DNA of 64,000 nucleotides from Neoceratodus forsteri (taxonomy: Eukaryota > Chordata > Ceratodontiformes > Ceratodontidae), in contig CM057456.1 in NCBI GenBank assembly GCA_016271365.2, positions 662,807,501-662,871,500 on the forward strand, given 5' to 3'. The position numbers were made by a program, and so were the translations under genes. Positions 34,100 through 46,741 of this stretch are shown here, one piece after another. The notes below the pieces were generated by a model. The model saw only the letters and a list, made by a program, of their open reading frames with translations. It searched no databases and was not told the DNA's origin. Position 1 is the first letter of the stretch, and every line of letters begins with the position of its first letter.

Positions 34100-36999
34100 A
34101 TGCAGAGACCACAGGTTTGGAAACCATATGAGATTACCCCCCATAACAGTGACAAAGGACAAATGGCAAGTACTATTGATGATGCTAGGAAAGGGGCAGG
34201 ATGGGAGGGGGGAAGGGTGGAAGGTGGTTACCCATATGCAAGGAGCCTTGGGAGGAAAACTGCAGAGTTACAGGTTCTCATGGCAGAGGGAGGTGGACAT
34301 TGCAGTCATCAGGAAACATGGGCCACCCAATACAATGACTGGGACCTGTCTGTACCAGGGTACAGATTATTTCGTAGGGACAGAGTGATTGGGAAAGGAG
34401 GGGTGGCACTATATGTGAAGGAAGGACTGAAGTGTGTAAGGGAGGAAGGGGAGGAGGGTAGTACGGAGTCACTTTGGATGCAAATCCAGGATTCCAAGAA
34501 TAGGATTCTTAGAATGGGAGTGGTGTATAGGCCACCATCTCAGATGGAGGAGTTAGACAGGGAACTAGTGGGACAGATCAGGAGGACCTGCGAGAAGGGT
34601 AGTGTGGTGATTGTGGGGGACTTCAACATGCCAGGGGTGGACTGGAGCACCCCAACAACCAGGAACAGAAGGGAGCAGGTACTGCTGGATGCCTTCCAGG
34701 ACAGCTTCCTGCTGCAAATGGTCAGTGAACCAACCAGGTTAGGAAATACCCTTGACCTTGTGCTGGCAAATGGGGACTTTGTGAGAGAACTTACAGTGGA
34801 GGAACCGCTGTCAGGGAGTGACCACCGCTCAGTATGGCTCACATTGGATATGGGCAAGGAAGGAGTGGAATCTGGCACAATAGTGCTGGACTTCAGGAGG
34901 GCCGACTTTGGGAGGATGGGGGAAGTGGTAAAAGGGTACCTGGCCAGAACTCAATCTAGTATGGACACTAACCAGAGGTGGGAGCTCATAATGCTGGGGA
35001 TAGTGGAGGCAAACAAAACCTGCTGCAAAGCCCAGAGCAAGAAGGCCAGGGCTAAGAAACCGATCTGGTTGAGCAAGGAGGTCATGGAAAATGTAAGGAG
35101 GAAAAGAGCTGCCTTTAGGAAGTACAAGAAAACAGGGAGGGGGGAGGACAGGGAGGAGTACTTGACAGAATCGAAAGTGGTGACAAGGGCAGTAAGGGGA
35201 GCCGAAGCATCTACAGAACTCAGGCTGGCACAAAGCATTAAGAAGGGGGAGAAGGACTTCTTTAAGTACATCAGGGAGAAAAGGAGCTGTAAGGACCACA
35301 TAGTAAGGATTAGGAAGGAGGGAGGTTGGGTGGAGGCGAGGTGCGATAAGCGGAAGCACTAAATGAGTACTTCTGCTCAGTATTTACTAAAGAAGGCGGG
35401 TTACACTCAAGGTGGGAGGAAATGGCAGAAGCAGGGGGAAAGTGGTGATAGATGGGAATCTGGAGAGCAGAGTTCGAGAGGGTTTGAAGGCGCTGAGGGT
35501 GGACAAGGCGCCAGGCCCAGATGGCATCCACCCCAGGGTACTGAAGGAGCTGGCAGAGGTCCTTGCAGGACCTTTGGCAGACCTATTTAATGCCTTACTA
35601 CATTCGGGGTGTGTACCTCAGGATTGGAGGTTGGCTCATGTGGTGCCCCTCCACAAGAGTGGCCCCAAGGATGAACCGGAAAACTACAGACCAGTGAGCC
35701 TCACATCCATTGTGGGTAAGCTAATGGAGACTATCCTGAAGGAGAGGCTGGTGGCCCTCCTAGAGGCCAAAGGACTACAGGACAGCAGACAGCATGGTTT
35801 CATATGTGGCAGATCCTGCCAAACCAACCTGGTCGAGTTCTATGATTGGGTAACTAGGCAACTGGACAGGGGCCATGCAGTGGATGTCCTGTATCTGGCC
35901 TTCAGTAAGGCATTTGACTCAGTGCCACATGGAAGGCTGGGAAGGAAGTTAGTAGGCACAGGGGCGGGTGCAAAGCTGGTGAGATGGGTAGGAAACTGGC
36001 TGCAGGGAAGGCAACAGAGGGTGGTGGTGGGTGGGGAGCTCTCACACCCAAGGGCAGTGACGAGCGGTGTTCCACAGGGCTCAGTGTTGGGACCAGTGTT
36101 GTTTGGGATATTCATTGCAGACATATCATGGGACATCAAGAGCAAGATCAGTCTGTTTGCTGATGATATCAAGGTAGGCGGTGGTGGATGACCTAGGGGG
36201 ATGGCAGGGGTTGCAGGATGATATGGCAAAGCTTGAAACCTGGTCAGACACCTGGTAACTGGGCTTTAATGCCAAAAAGTGCAAGGTGCTGCATTTTGGG
36301 ATGAAGAACCCAAGGAGGAGTTACCAGCTAGGGGGAGTGCAGCTAGCCCAGACAGAGGAGGAGAAGGATCTGGGTGTGCTCATTACAGGGTCAATGAACA
36401 ACTCGGCACAATGTAGGAAGGCAGCTGCAAAGGCCAACAAAATGCTGGGTTGTATTGCAAGAGGTATATCCATGAGGAGGGAGGAGGTGATTCTGCCACT
36501 GTATAGGTCATTAGTTAGACCACACCTGGAGTACTGCGTGCAGTACTGGCATCCGTATCTAAAGAGGGACATTAAGTTACTGGAGGGGGTGCAGTGCAGA
36601 GCAACAAAGATGATCAAGGGGCTGGGGGACTTATCATATGAGAAGAGGTTGAAGGAGTTGAACATGTACTCACTGGAGGAGAGGAGAGACAGGGGTGACA
36701 TGATTGAAACCTTTAAATACATGAAAGGAATAAATAAGACAGGTACAGAGGGGCTGTTCAAAGTAAGGGAGGGGAGGGCCACCAGGCGCCATGATATGAG
36801 ACTGGAGCGAGGAAGGTTCAGGAGGGAGATGAGGAGACACTTTTTTACAGAGAGGGTGGTGGCTGGGTGGAATGCATTACCTGCTGAAGTGGTATGCAGT
36901 AGAACAGTGGACTGCTTCAAACGAGGATGGGACAGGACAAGGGGGAGTGTTAATGAAGAGGAAGGGTGGGAGGGGCAGCTACAGAATAAGGGGTGCTAG
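34100..36999 (+). pseudogene. CR1 ORF2 (endonuclease plus RT), RT motif A mutated
   Basis: The endonuclease (420-residue frame, 34,100-35,362) shows WDLSVPGYRLFRRDR, VVYRPPS, VVIVGDFNMPGVDWS (Asp near 34,619) and GSDHRSVWLTL (near 34,820). After a frameshift near 35,360, RT (35,412-36,191) has VDKAPGPDGIHPRVLKEL, ENYRPVSLTS, motif A, SGVPQGSVLGPVLF and FADDIKVGG (motif C intact). Motif A reads YLAFSKAFDSVPH: the catalytic Asp is Ala (GCC at 35,898-35,900). A frameshift near 36,180 and a stop near 36,256 precede the C-terminal frame 36,286-36,999, which holds EYCVQYWHPYLKRDIKLLE and FTERVVAGWNALPAEVV. Confidence 0.9.
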
Positions 37000-37064
37000 C
37001 TGCACATTCAAGCAGACTTGATAGATCTCTAGGCCTTTATCTGCTGGCAAATTTCGTATGTTCA

Positions 37065-37420
37065 TATATTTAGGGGTATGAAGCCATTTTTATGTTAAAA
37101 TCAAAATTGTGCATGTTAATAACTTTGGACCTTTTCAACAGATTTGCATGAAATTTGGTATACGCAGTGGGGCATGGTAGGTCTCTTGATCTGTCAAATT
37201 TCAGTTTGGTCGGACGTACGGTTGTTGTGCAGCAAAATGATGGAAAATTCACTTTTCCCCAGTTATATGGGTAGTTTTTTTGATTTTATCCCTGGCGCTG
37301 CATGGCTGTGTGGTATGCTGCTCTGTGACGTGGCTCATCTGAAACAGCCTGTGTCAAGGAACATGCCATTTTTCATTTGGTGAAAAAATATTAACCTAGT
37401 CAAAAGTTATTAAACTTTGG
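37065..37420 (+). repeat. Dispersed noncoding repeat S2, copy 2
   Basis: This matches the first 300 bp of 32,580-33,480 in the same orientation and begins directly after the CR1 3' end. Confidence 0.6.
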
Positions 37421-38300
37421 GGGCCAGATATTCAAAACTTTGCCCCAGGGCTAAATTAGCACTGCCCAGTGTGCAAACTTAGCCCAGAGCACAAAGCAAG
37501 CTATATTGAAATGGAAATAGCCCGGTGCTAATCCTGCTAAATATAGCAGTCTAAGGAAGCTGGGCAAACTGGTCTAGGAGTGCAGGGCAAAAATAGCTCG
37601 GGAATAAGACAGCACTGAATACAGCAACAGGGAAGTGCAAATTGCAGATGCAGCTCATTAGACTCTGTTGCAAGCCAGTGTTGCAGGTGGAGAACATTGT
37701 GTGTGATTGCACAGAGATGTCTCACAGCTACTGCAAACACACCTCTCAACCTCCTCACTCATAAATCAGGGACAAGGTTTAAAACAATCAGAGACAAGGG
37801 TTTAAAATCAGGGACACACTTTAACAATTGGTGATATGCACTCAGGAAGCTGGTAGAATAAGTGGTGTAGTGTAAAATGCACTGTTTAAGGAAGAACACG
37901 TCTGTAACATTAATGTCTGACATTATGTTATGCCTACAACCCCCACTATTTGGTCATGGAAACACAATATGTAGGAGGGAGGGATGGAGTAAAAGTTTGA
38001 GGTACTGTAAGTTCAGGGACAGTTGAGAGGTATGACTGCAAACAACACTGTAAGCCACACACTGCAGAACTGTGCTTAGTGTGCTATGCTGAAGTGAGGT
38101 TTGCCCGGGGCTAACCTGATTGCACAGTGCTAACACATTAGCCTGGTGCAAACTGGTTAGCCCTGGGCAAACGGGATCTATATTCAAAGCTCCCATGCAA
38201 ATGAGCCTACTTAGGTAATCTGTGGGCAAACAGGTATATTTGCATCTCATTAGGTGCTGCTTAGCATATATTACCATGCAGTTTGCCCGGTGCTACTGTA
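37420..38300. mobile_element. Harbinger-like non-autonomous sequence (MITE-type), uncertain limits
   Basis: The left end GGGCCAGATATTCAAAACTT is nearly the same as the end of the large Harbinger at 57.1 kb (GGGCCGGATATTCAAACTGT). The block TTTGCCCCAGGGCTAA (37,441) recurs inverted as TTAGCCCTGGGCAAA (38,157), followed by a TATATTCAAAG. The interior holds repeated TTTGCCCGG(G/T)GCTA boxes and no coding frame. I cannot place a clean right terminus. Confidence 0.45.
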
Positions 38301-38801
38301 TGGACCACAAAACACCCCCTTTTGGTCGGAATGGAAGTACAGGCTGGATGCTGCAGGCTAAGGCATGCCCACAGCATCCCCTGTTGGTCAGAACAGAAGT
38401 ACTGGCTGGAAGCAGCAGGAACTGTGTGGTGGCAGGCACAGTCAGAGCATACATACCTCACAACCCCTTGACCAAAGAGAAGGGACAAGGCTTCAAAGGA
38501 TCAGGGACAAAGACCCATAATCAGGGACACAGTTTAAGAGGTATGCACTCAGAATGCTGATAGAATAAGGAGATTTGTGTTAAGAAGCAGTTTCAGAAGC
38601 AGAACTAGTCTGTAACAGTCATGTGTGACATGAATGTGTGAGGTGAATCCCCAGTGTTCTGTCACAGTAATACATATTCTGTGAGGGACAGAGGAACATT
38701 TGGAGGCTAAACCAGGGACCACCCAGAATAGTAGGGACAGTCACGAGGTATGAGTGCATACAACGCACCCATGCATATGTGTGCTTGATACACACAAGTG
38801 A
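38300..38801. repeat. Repeat of an interior segment of the Harbinger-like sequence
   Basis: ATCAGGGACAAAGACC, ATCAGGGACACAG, TATGCACTCAGAATGCTG (38,490-38,565) match ATCAGGGACACAC and ATGCACTCAGGAAGCTGG (37,805-37,855). This suggests two diverged tandem or nested copies. Confidence 0.45.
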
Positions 38802-39005
38802 CCCTGGTGTTCTAGTGGTCTCCCCACCCGCCAAGCGTGATCTGCGACCCCCATAGTTCATTTCATAATTTCCCTGGTGTTTTAGTGGTCCCCCCACCCC
38901 CAAGTGCAATCCACAACTCCTGTAGCCATGTTCATTTCATAATTTCTCTGGTTTTCTAGTGGTCCCCCCACTCCCAAAGCACAATCCCCGACCCCGTGGC
39001 CATGT
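38802..39005 (+). repeat. Three tandem units of about 70-74 bp
   Basis: The landmark CCTGGTGTTCTAGTGGTC starts at 38,802, 38,872 and 38,946 (the last diverged). Each unit continues with CCCCACCC..CAAG and ends in TTCATTTCATAATTT. Confidence 0.8.
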
Positions 39006-40057
39006 CACTTCTCTTCTACCCCGATAGTGATTCCCTCCCATCCTTCCCCTTCCCTTCCCCTTCCTGTAGCCTTCTCTCCAGGCACCACCCCCTACTTCCT
39101 TACTAGCCCCCTTCTACCCTTTCATCCTCGCTATAACTTCCCCTACCTGTTGCCATCCCTCTCATGCTCTGCTTGTCCTCCCCACTTCAGTATGTTCCTG
39201 CTCCTCTCTCTCAATAGCAGAGGTTTGAATCTATTCCTAGTTGATACCCCTCCTACATCTCTTCCCCTATCGGTTCCCCCCTCCTACTTGTTCCCCTCCA
39301 TGTCACCCCGGTTCCTCCCTACCCGCAGCCATCTGCTCTCTCCCCTGGTACTCCTCATGGTCTCTTCCTCCCCCATCAAGAAACCCCCCTCTTGCCTCAG
39401 GCACCCCCTCCCTTCTCCTGTCTTTTCTGTTAGTACCTCTGATACTGGGGTCAGTTTCACTCCCTAGTTGTTCTTCCTGCGTCCCCCTTTGCCAGCCCCT
39501 ATCCCCCCTCCCGGATGCCTACCATACTCATCTGCCCTGCCACTTAGACTCCTCCCTAATCTCCACAGTTCCTCCCTCAAACTAGCCAGTCATCTACAGA
39601 ACATACACCCCCCCATCCTCCAAACCCAGTCCAGGATCATGGTGGACCCACACCCTGTACAGCCAACCACCCTTCCAAAGATGCCTGCCCTATTGACATG
39701 TGGCACCTGCCCCATTTTGGCCCCCATCTTATGTTACGGGCTCTTACTCCGAGGTTCTGTACCCTACTACAACTGTTAGGCCCCTATTTACTCAAATTCC
39801 TGTTCCCCCCACATTAGTCCCCCTACTGCCCCCTTGCCGACCGGGTTAATTTAGTCTCAAATCTCATCTATTAGATACTGTATTACTGTAGCAATCCTAA
39901 AGCATCCTTGTCCATTTTTCACCCCTCAGCTACCATACTTTTTGTTCTCAGCTCTTATATAGTTTCACTTAGCCCAGTTAGAAATCCTATTGCACTCCAA
40001 GTATTACACAGCTCAGTTAGAGAAATAAACAGAACAAATAAATATGTATTATTACAG
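39006..40057 (+). other. Pyrimidine-rich stretch, unassigned
   Basis: The plus strand is strongly C/T-rich to about 39,780. The longest frame (39,027-39,467, 146 residues) is low-complexity Ser/Pro/Leu sequence without a recognised domain. It is reminiscent of the hydrophobic 5' leaders of the L2 elements, but I cannot show homology by eye. Confidence 0.35.
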
Positions 40058-41752
40058 TGTAACCCCTCGGTGGCGCTATCCCAAGGGCTACTACCTTTGT
40101 CTGCTCAGTCAATAACAGGTTGAGGGGCCTGGATCCAATGGCGGGTGCCTCCACCTAGAGGTCGGGGTTGGAACAGTCAAATATGACCTGGTCACAGCCC
40201 TCTGGGTCACTGCAACCCCCCTTTCTTCCTACTAGTGGCTCACCAGCAATTTCCATCCAGCTGTTATAACTTACGCTTACCCCCAGGGTGAGATGGCCAA
40301 CTTGGTACTGAGGACCCCCTGTAAAATAAGATGCAGTTATAAAAGAGCCCGTACACAAAAGGGTAGCACAAACATGCAGTTCAAACAGTACACCTTGCAA
40401 CAACAAATCTGATTTATTAAGGGGGAAGTGACAAGGATGGGGGAGAGTTAGTTGATTAGCTTAACACTTCTACTATATAGGGCACTGTGCACAGGCCAAC
40501 CCTGACAGTCACTGTCTTTGGGTACCCAGGCCTTACAAGGCTAGCCTATTCGGTGCAGCTGGTTGGGGCCCTGGTGAAGAAACAAGCACTCAGTACTTAG
40601 ATTTAAATTGTAAGAGTCCTCAGACACACTTCATTCAGACCATAAAACAGCCAGACCACTGTGGTCCTCAGAAAGAACATTTGACAGGGAGCTACCCTGA
40701 TTCAGTACTCACGACTCCTGCAGAGAGATCACCCTCACACCACTCAGGACTTAGCCTGTGATCCAAACGCCACTCCACACATTTATATGTAATGCAGAGG
40801 GGTACCATACCAAGCAGCTGCTCCAAAACTCCCGATCAGTTTTATTGAACACACCGGGTGAACTACGCAGCTTCACTTGTCCTGACAGACCGCGTGTGAT
40901 TTAGCAGATTCTCCAGTACTCTACAGGGTGAGCCTGGTAGGTAGCTGTATTCACGCAGCCTCCTCCGCCTGCACTCCTCACGGATCTTGTCCACTTGCTC
41001 TACTGGCGATGTAGATGCTTGCCTTCTCGGCCTAACACACGCGCTTCCTGCACAAAGACTTGCACAGCGCAGGAGTCAGAGCTCCTTCTCCCTTTACGAT
41101 CACCAACGACTCTGCCTCTTCAGGACTGTTGCAGGGCAGTTTCCTATGGCTCTACTCAGCTCCAGTTGGCTGCTTCAGGCTGTCTGTCACCTCCCACGCC
41201 CTCTATTCATGCAAAAAAGGCACCAGGGTCCAAACTATACTTCCCAGGAGCATCTGCCATATATTCCCTTCTGGCAGGCTCCTGGTGGGAGTCCAAGTAC
41301 TGGTTGGCTCAAGCGGTCTCCATTTTAAGGCCCCCCCCGTCCCAATTGGTCCATCACTAAAGTCCAGATCCAAAATGGAGGTGCCAGACACACAGAGTCC
41401 CAGTTGCAATGAAAACAGGTTAAACACACGCAATCTTTACTGCCACACTACATATGTTCCAGAAAACAGTTACACTCTTCAGTGAGGCTCCCTCTGCTCA
41501 CTTAGCAACAGCAGAATGGAGTGATCCAAAGAGCAGCTTGAGTGGGATTCGAGCAGTAAACCTGCAATCCCCCCTCCGATGCCACTGATCAAGCCTGCAA
41601 GCAGGCAGCTCTTAAAGAAACAGTACCAGAGGCTCCAAAAGCACTCACTGCGCCCACACCCAAGCGGCATTACGCCGGACACCAGTTAGGCAAGGAGCTC
41701 CCACGCAGCTCCGAGAAGGCTTTCAGGAACCCCCATTAGTAGGGGGGTTACA
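40058..41752 (-). repeat. 3' LTR of the Ty3/Gypsy element
   Basis: The 1,695-bp LTR starts TGTAACCCC (40,058) and ends GGGGTTACA (41,752), a 9-bp terminal inverted repeat with TG..CA ends. The adjoining interior is purine-rich on the coding strand (CCAGGAAGGG, 41,753-41,764 as complement), as expected for a polypurine tract at a 3' LTR. Confidence 0.85.
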
Positions 41753-41933
41753 CCCTTCCTGGCCTGGAAAGAACTTGACGTCCATGTCAAGTAGTTACCC
41801 TTAAATCACTTTAAGGCAAAACAGTTGAAATTGACAGCACATCAGACTTTTAGTTACATAGATTGTTACTGTATTACACAGTTTACTGTTGGTTATACAC
41901 ATTACACATAGAAACAACCTTTTTCTTCTTACA

Positions 41934-44900
41934 TTACATAATTTCTTCCTGCCCATGACACCTGGGTAGAAGGGGCCCTGACCTATCAACTTCCTGAAGG
42001 CCAAATGGGGCAGGGGCACCATACTCAGAGGGCAACACTAACAGTCTGGAATCATTCCCCAGGGTTAGCTTGGGCAAGGAGCTCGGGGACACATACACCC
42101 CTTTATGGACCACATTCAGAGGCAGATCTACAGGCTGGCCCAAGGACTCATAACTCAATCTCACTACAGGCCGTACTTCTAGGCCAGTCCATCTAGGAGT
42201 CTCAGATAAAATTTCTAAAGGCTCCAACACCATTTCAGCCCCACTTGGGTTGGTCCGGGAAACCTCTATAGGATGGGGGGACCCAGAGTCCATAGCACCT
42301 TCGGGGACAGGGCCCTCTATTTCAGAACTCACCCTACTTGGCTCAGCTGTGGACATTTCTGGTACTACCGGAGAACTATCAGGGCACTCGAAATATTCTT
42401 CTTGCTCTGGCATATCACCAGTTGCCTCCCCACATCACTTCCTTCATCTGAGAAATCAGTCAGTTCAGCCAGTCCCAATGAGCTCATATATTCGGATTTG
42501 ATACCACTCACTTCTCTCTCTGGGAGCATTGGCTCCAGAGACAAAGCTGGGGGCTCAGACAGTCCAGGAAACCCAACTTCATCCACAGGGTTGATTAGGG
42601 GATTGCCCCTAAACAGTTGGCTTAGTTCATAAGAGGGGTAGTACTCAGGATTATTCTCACTGTCCTCAGATACAGACTGGCAACCAACCTCAACAGAGCG
42701 GGGTGGAGAAGGCCTCTTTAGTTTGATGTCTGGGGAATCAACTGGTCTTGGTTTTTTCTTGGCAGGAGCTCTAGTCAGAGGCCCAGATGAGGGAGCATTG
42801 GGAGGTTCAGCCACTATAAAAATATGTCCAATTGGCAGCAGATGATTTCTGTGTACAGTTTTCACATCTCCTGAGTTGTTCTCTGGCCACACTTTGTATA
42901 ACAGGTAAATCTTCCAGCTTCCCCACAACAATATGTGGGAGGTGATGCCATCTGTCAGCAATCTTATGCTTGCCATACAGTCCCAGATTCCTCAATAGCA
43001 CTCTATCCCCTTCTCTCAGCTCCATTGCTTTCACTTTCTTATCATACCTTTTCTTAGTGGCCAAGTTTCGTTTAGCAGCCATGGTCTGGGCTAGTTGGTA
43101 GGCATGGTTTAGTTGGGCCTTCAACTTTTGCACATACTGTAGGTGATTAACTGCTTGAACCCCATCAGGAGCAACCACAAAACATACATCCATGGGCAAT
43201 CTAGCTTCCCTCCCAAACATCAGTCTATAAGGGGGAGAATCCAGTGGCATCACTTTTGGTGCAGTTATATGCATGTACCAGGGTGCTAATCTGCTGGCTC
43301 CATCTAGGCTTATCTTTAGGCTGCAGTGTACCCAACATGTCGAGCAATATGTGGTTAAACTGTTCAGGCAGGGGATCTCTCTGTGGATGATATGGGGTGG
43401 TTCTTGACTTTCGTACCCCCCTACAAGGATAGCATTTCTTTAATCAGGCGACTCTCAAAATCTCTCCCTTGATTGGAATGGATTCTTTGAGGGGCCCCAT
43501 AGTGGACAAAGAAGTTCTCAACCAGTACTTTAGCCACTGTGGTTGCTTTCTGATCTTTGGTAGGTAAAGCCTGTGCATACTGGGTAAAATGATCAGTAAC
43601 TACCAATATGTTGCTGATGTTTCTCTGATCTGGTTCTAGACTCAGGATATCAATGCAGACCAATTCCATGGGGGCACTAGTAGTGATACTAACCAGGGGG
43701 GCAGCTGTCTGAGGCAGAGCCTTTCGTTGTAAACATCGACTACAAATTCAGACATACTGTTCCACATCAGCTCCCATTTTGAGCCAATAAAATCGAGACC
43801 TCACTAGGTCAAGGGTTCAGTCTATGCCAAGGTGTCCCATGTAATTGTGCAGGGACCTCAACACCAATTCTCTAAAAGCAGTAGGCAGCACCAGCTGTTG
43901 TTTGTCTACTGGCCCCTCTTTGTCTACAGTCTCCCTGTATAATAGTTTATTAATCAGTTTCAACTTTGAGCCTTCTTTGTATAACAGGGTAGTTCTCAGA
44001 TCAGTGGAACGCAATTTTGATACATCTCCCCCTACTTGCAGAGCCTCCAAAGCAGTTTTTATCATGGGATCTCGAGATTCAGCCAGCTGGAGACTATCAT
44101 TGTTGAATTGGGGCAGTGCATTAGTGTCCAATGCAGAGAAATGACAGTAAGCAGCAGGTATGCAGTTCTCAGATGGCCCCAAACAATCCACCATGCAGTC
44201 CACAGTATCAGGAGACACCTGTTCCTCCTTGTCAAATTTTTGGCAAAGGGCTCTAATGTCAGAATCTGACAACCTGACCCAGTCGGCTCAGGGCACAGGC
44301 CTCCGGGATAGGGCATTGGCATCCATGTGGTTTAGGCCTGCTCTGTATTCAACAGCATAGTCATAGGTAGACAGCGCAGAGAGCCACCTATTGCCAGTAG
44401 CATCTAATTTAGCTGAGGTCTGCACATATGTCAGAGGATTGTTATCAGTCTTCACGAATATCTTAGCACCGTACAAGTAGTCATGAAATTGATCAACAGT
44501 TGCCCACTTCAGGGCCAGGAACTCTAGCTTGTGTACTGGATAGTTCTTTTCTGAAGGAGTCAAGCTTCTGCTGGCAAAAGCTACAGGTCTCAAACCGTTT
44601 GGGTGTTCTTGATATAACACAGTCCCCAATCCTTGTAGACTGGCGTCGGTATGAAGAACATACGGTCTGGCAGGGTCAGCATAGGTCAGCACTGGGGAAT
44701 GGGTAAGTTGATATATAATATCATGGAAAGCTACCTCACAATCAGCAGTTCAGCAGGTCCCAAACACATAATTTGGGTGGAAATATTTCTTCTCAGTCTC
44801 AGACAGCACAGCTTTCTTATACTTTTTGTGGGTTGGAGGGTACCCCTGAGTAAGGTTGAGTAGAGGGTGGATCACCTGAGAATAGTCCTTGATAAACCAC

Positions 44901-46741
44901 CTGTAATATCCACAAAACCCCTGGAACCGTTGCAGCTCTTTCAAATTCTTTGGTTGAGGCCGAGTAGTCAAAGCCTCCACTTTGCTGGGATCAGTCTCTA
45001 TGCCTTCCATAGACACTATGTGCCCCACATACATCACAGAGGTTTGAAAGAATTGGCACTTATCTATAGACAACTTGAGACCAAAGTCTCTTAGTCGATC
45101 CAGAATTTTGAACAACCTGCTCTCATGTTCTTCCAAGGAGCTGCCAAACACTATGACATCATCCAAGTAGACTAAACACTAAAGCAAATTCATATCCCCC
45201 ACAGCACGCTCCATCAAGCGCTGGAAAGTAGCAGGGGTGCCTGAAATCCCTTGGGACATCCGCATAAACTCGTAGAAGCCTAAAGGGCAAATGAAAGCAG
45301 TCTTTTCTCGATCCTCTGGAGCCATCGGGATCTGGTAGTACCCACAGTGAAGGTCTGACACTGAGAACCATTTACTACCATTTAGACAGTCCAAGGCATC
45401 CTGAATGTGTGGCATGGTATACTGGTCTGGTATAGATCGCCTGTTTAAAGTATGGTAATCCACACACATCTGAACAGTTCCATTCTTTTTCCTCACTACT
45501 ACAATAGGTGAAGCATAGGGGCTTCTGGATTCCTGTATCACCTCAGCTGCGAGCATCTCCTGCAGGTGTCGTCTCACATCATCTACATCAGTAGGGGCCA
45601 GGCGTCAGGATCGCTCACAGAAAGGTCGCTCATCCTGTAGCCGAATGTGGTGCTCAGCTCCTTGCACGCATCCTACATCCCACTCCTTCAAGGAAAACAC
45701 CTGCTCCCTCTGGGTGAGCCTTTCACTAATCCTTTTCTTCCATTCTGCTGGCAGTGGGGAATCACTGAAATCAAACAGATCAGGGGTCACTCGGTTACTC
45801 CTCCCGGGAGTTTTGTTGTTAGGTAGAACAGCAATATCTGCACAGTGCACCATGGCCAGCATGCAGCCTCGCTTCACTCGAATCTCTCTATCAGATACAT
45901 TGTGCACTTGAACAATTACCCTTCTGGCAAAAGCACGGGCTCAAGCAGGGAAGATGCTGGGTTTAACCAACAACCCCTCTGGCAACTTTCCCTCTTCTGG
46001 TGCATCCAGCATCAATATTTAATTCTTAACATCTTTTTTAATCCGGACCTCTCCCTGTAGAACACACTGGGCATTTGGGGCTAGCAGCAAGGATTCTGGA
46101 TCCTTCTTCCAAACAACACCCACCGGGCCTTTGGGCTCCTCCTGGCTGGCCTTTCTCTGGGTCTCGTAGGCCTTCTGAATCAAAGCAGGTATCCTGAGAG
46201 CTCGCCCAGTCCTGGACCTCTGTTTTTCAGAGCACAGCTGTGCTAAGCGACCAAACATGTGAGCATTTATTCCAATTAACAAGGGCACCCCATCATACAG
46301 TCCAGTGGGAGGACACACTAATGTTAAGGTTTCCACTTGTTCAGCCACCCCAGCCACAGAAGTAGGAAAGGACAACCAGATTTGGACATACCCAGAATAA
46401 GGGTAGGCCTTATCACTCAGTCCCCAAACATGTAGTCCATCCAAAGGCTATAAAGGCACCTCAAGCAAGTGCTTCCGATACCAGTCCTGAAACATAATGG
46501 TCACTTGGGAACCACTGTCCAGCACAGCCCTGGTGGGTACTCCATTCACTCTCACTGTGGTCTCCATTGAGGGACCCACCATGTCAGACCATTTAGGGGG
46601 CATGGTTTTGGAGTTTGCTTGAGCATTGGCCGGGTAACAAAACTCTTCCGAGGAGGCCCTCCCTGAGGTCTGGTATAGGCCTTGCAATGCCAGGCTACTA
46701 GCCTGCTGTTGACCCTCCTTAAGTTCTCTGGTAACCAGCAC
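41934..46741 (-). pseudogene. Ty3/Gypsy pol: protease, RT, RNase H, integrase
   Basis: Order from right to left: protease with AVLDSGSQVTIM (about 46,540) and LLIGINAH; RT with YASPIVVVRKKNG, FSVSDLHCGYYQIPM, MSQGISGTPATFQRLM and YLDDVIVFG (about 45,165, catalytic pair intact); RNase H with LHTDASLQGLGTVLYQ, KLEFLALKW and KTDNNPLTY; the zinc-binding H..H/C..C integrase N-terminus (LHNYMGH, ICSRC); the integrase core with CIDILSLEPDQ, HSNQGRDFES and LPEQFN; the GPY/F-like module (43,030-42,830); and a long acidic C-terminal tail (42,790-41,934). In the integrase core the second catalytic Asp is Asn (43,472-43,474). Single stops (for example just before YLDD near 45,178) break the frame. The element should be inactive. 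Confidence 0.88.

Larger units (their letters stand above)
33890..37060 (+). mobile_element. CR1 LINE, nearly complete
   Basis: This plus-strand element carries the end of ORF1 (33,956-34,069), ORF2 with endonuclease (34,100-35,360), RT (35,412-36,191), the C-terminal region (36,286-36,999) and a short 3' untranslated region ending near 37,060. It is the best-preserved LINE in the window. The missing 5' part of ORF1 indicates 5' truncation. Confidence 0.9.

Noticed and set aside
35840..36229. 129-codon antisense frame across CR1 RT
   Set aside because: It is a shadow of the well-supported RT frame on the plus strand.
39027..39467. 146-codon plus-strand frame
   Set aside because: Ser/Pro/Leu low complexity caused by C/T-rich sequence; no domain and no flanking gene signals.
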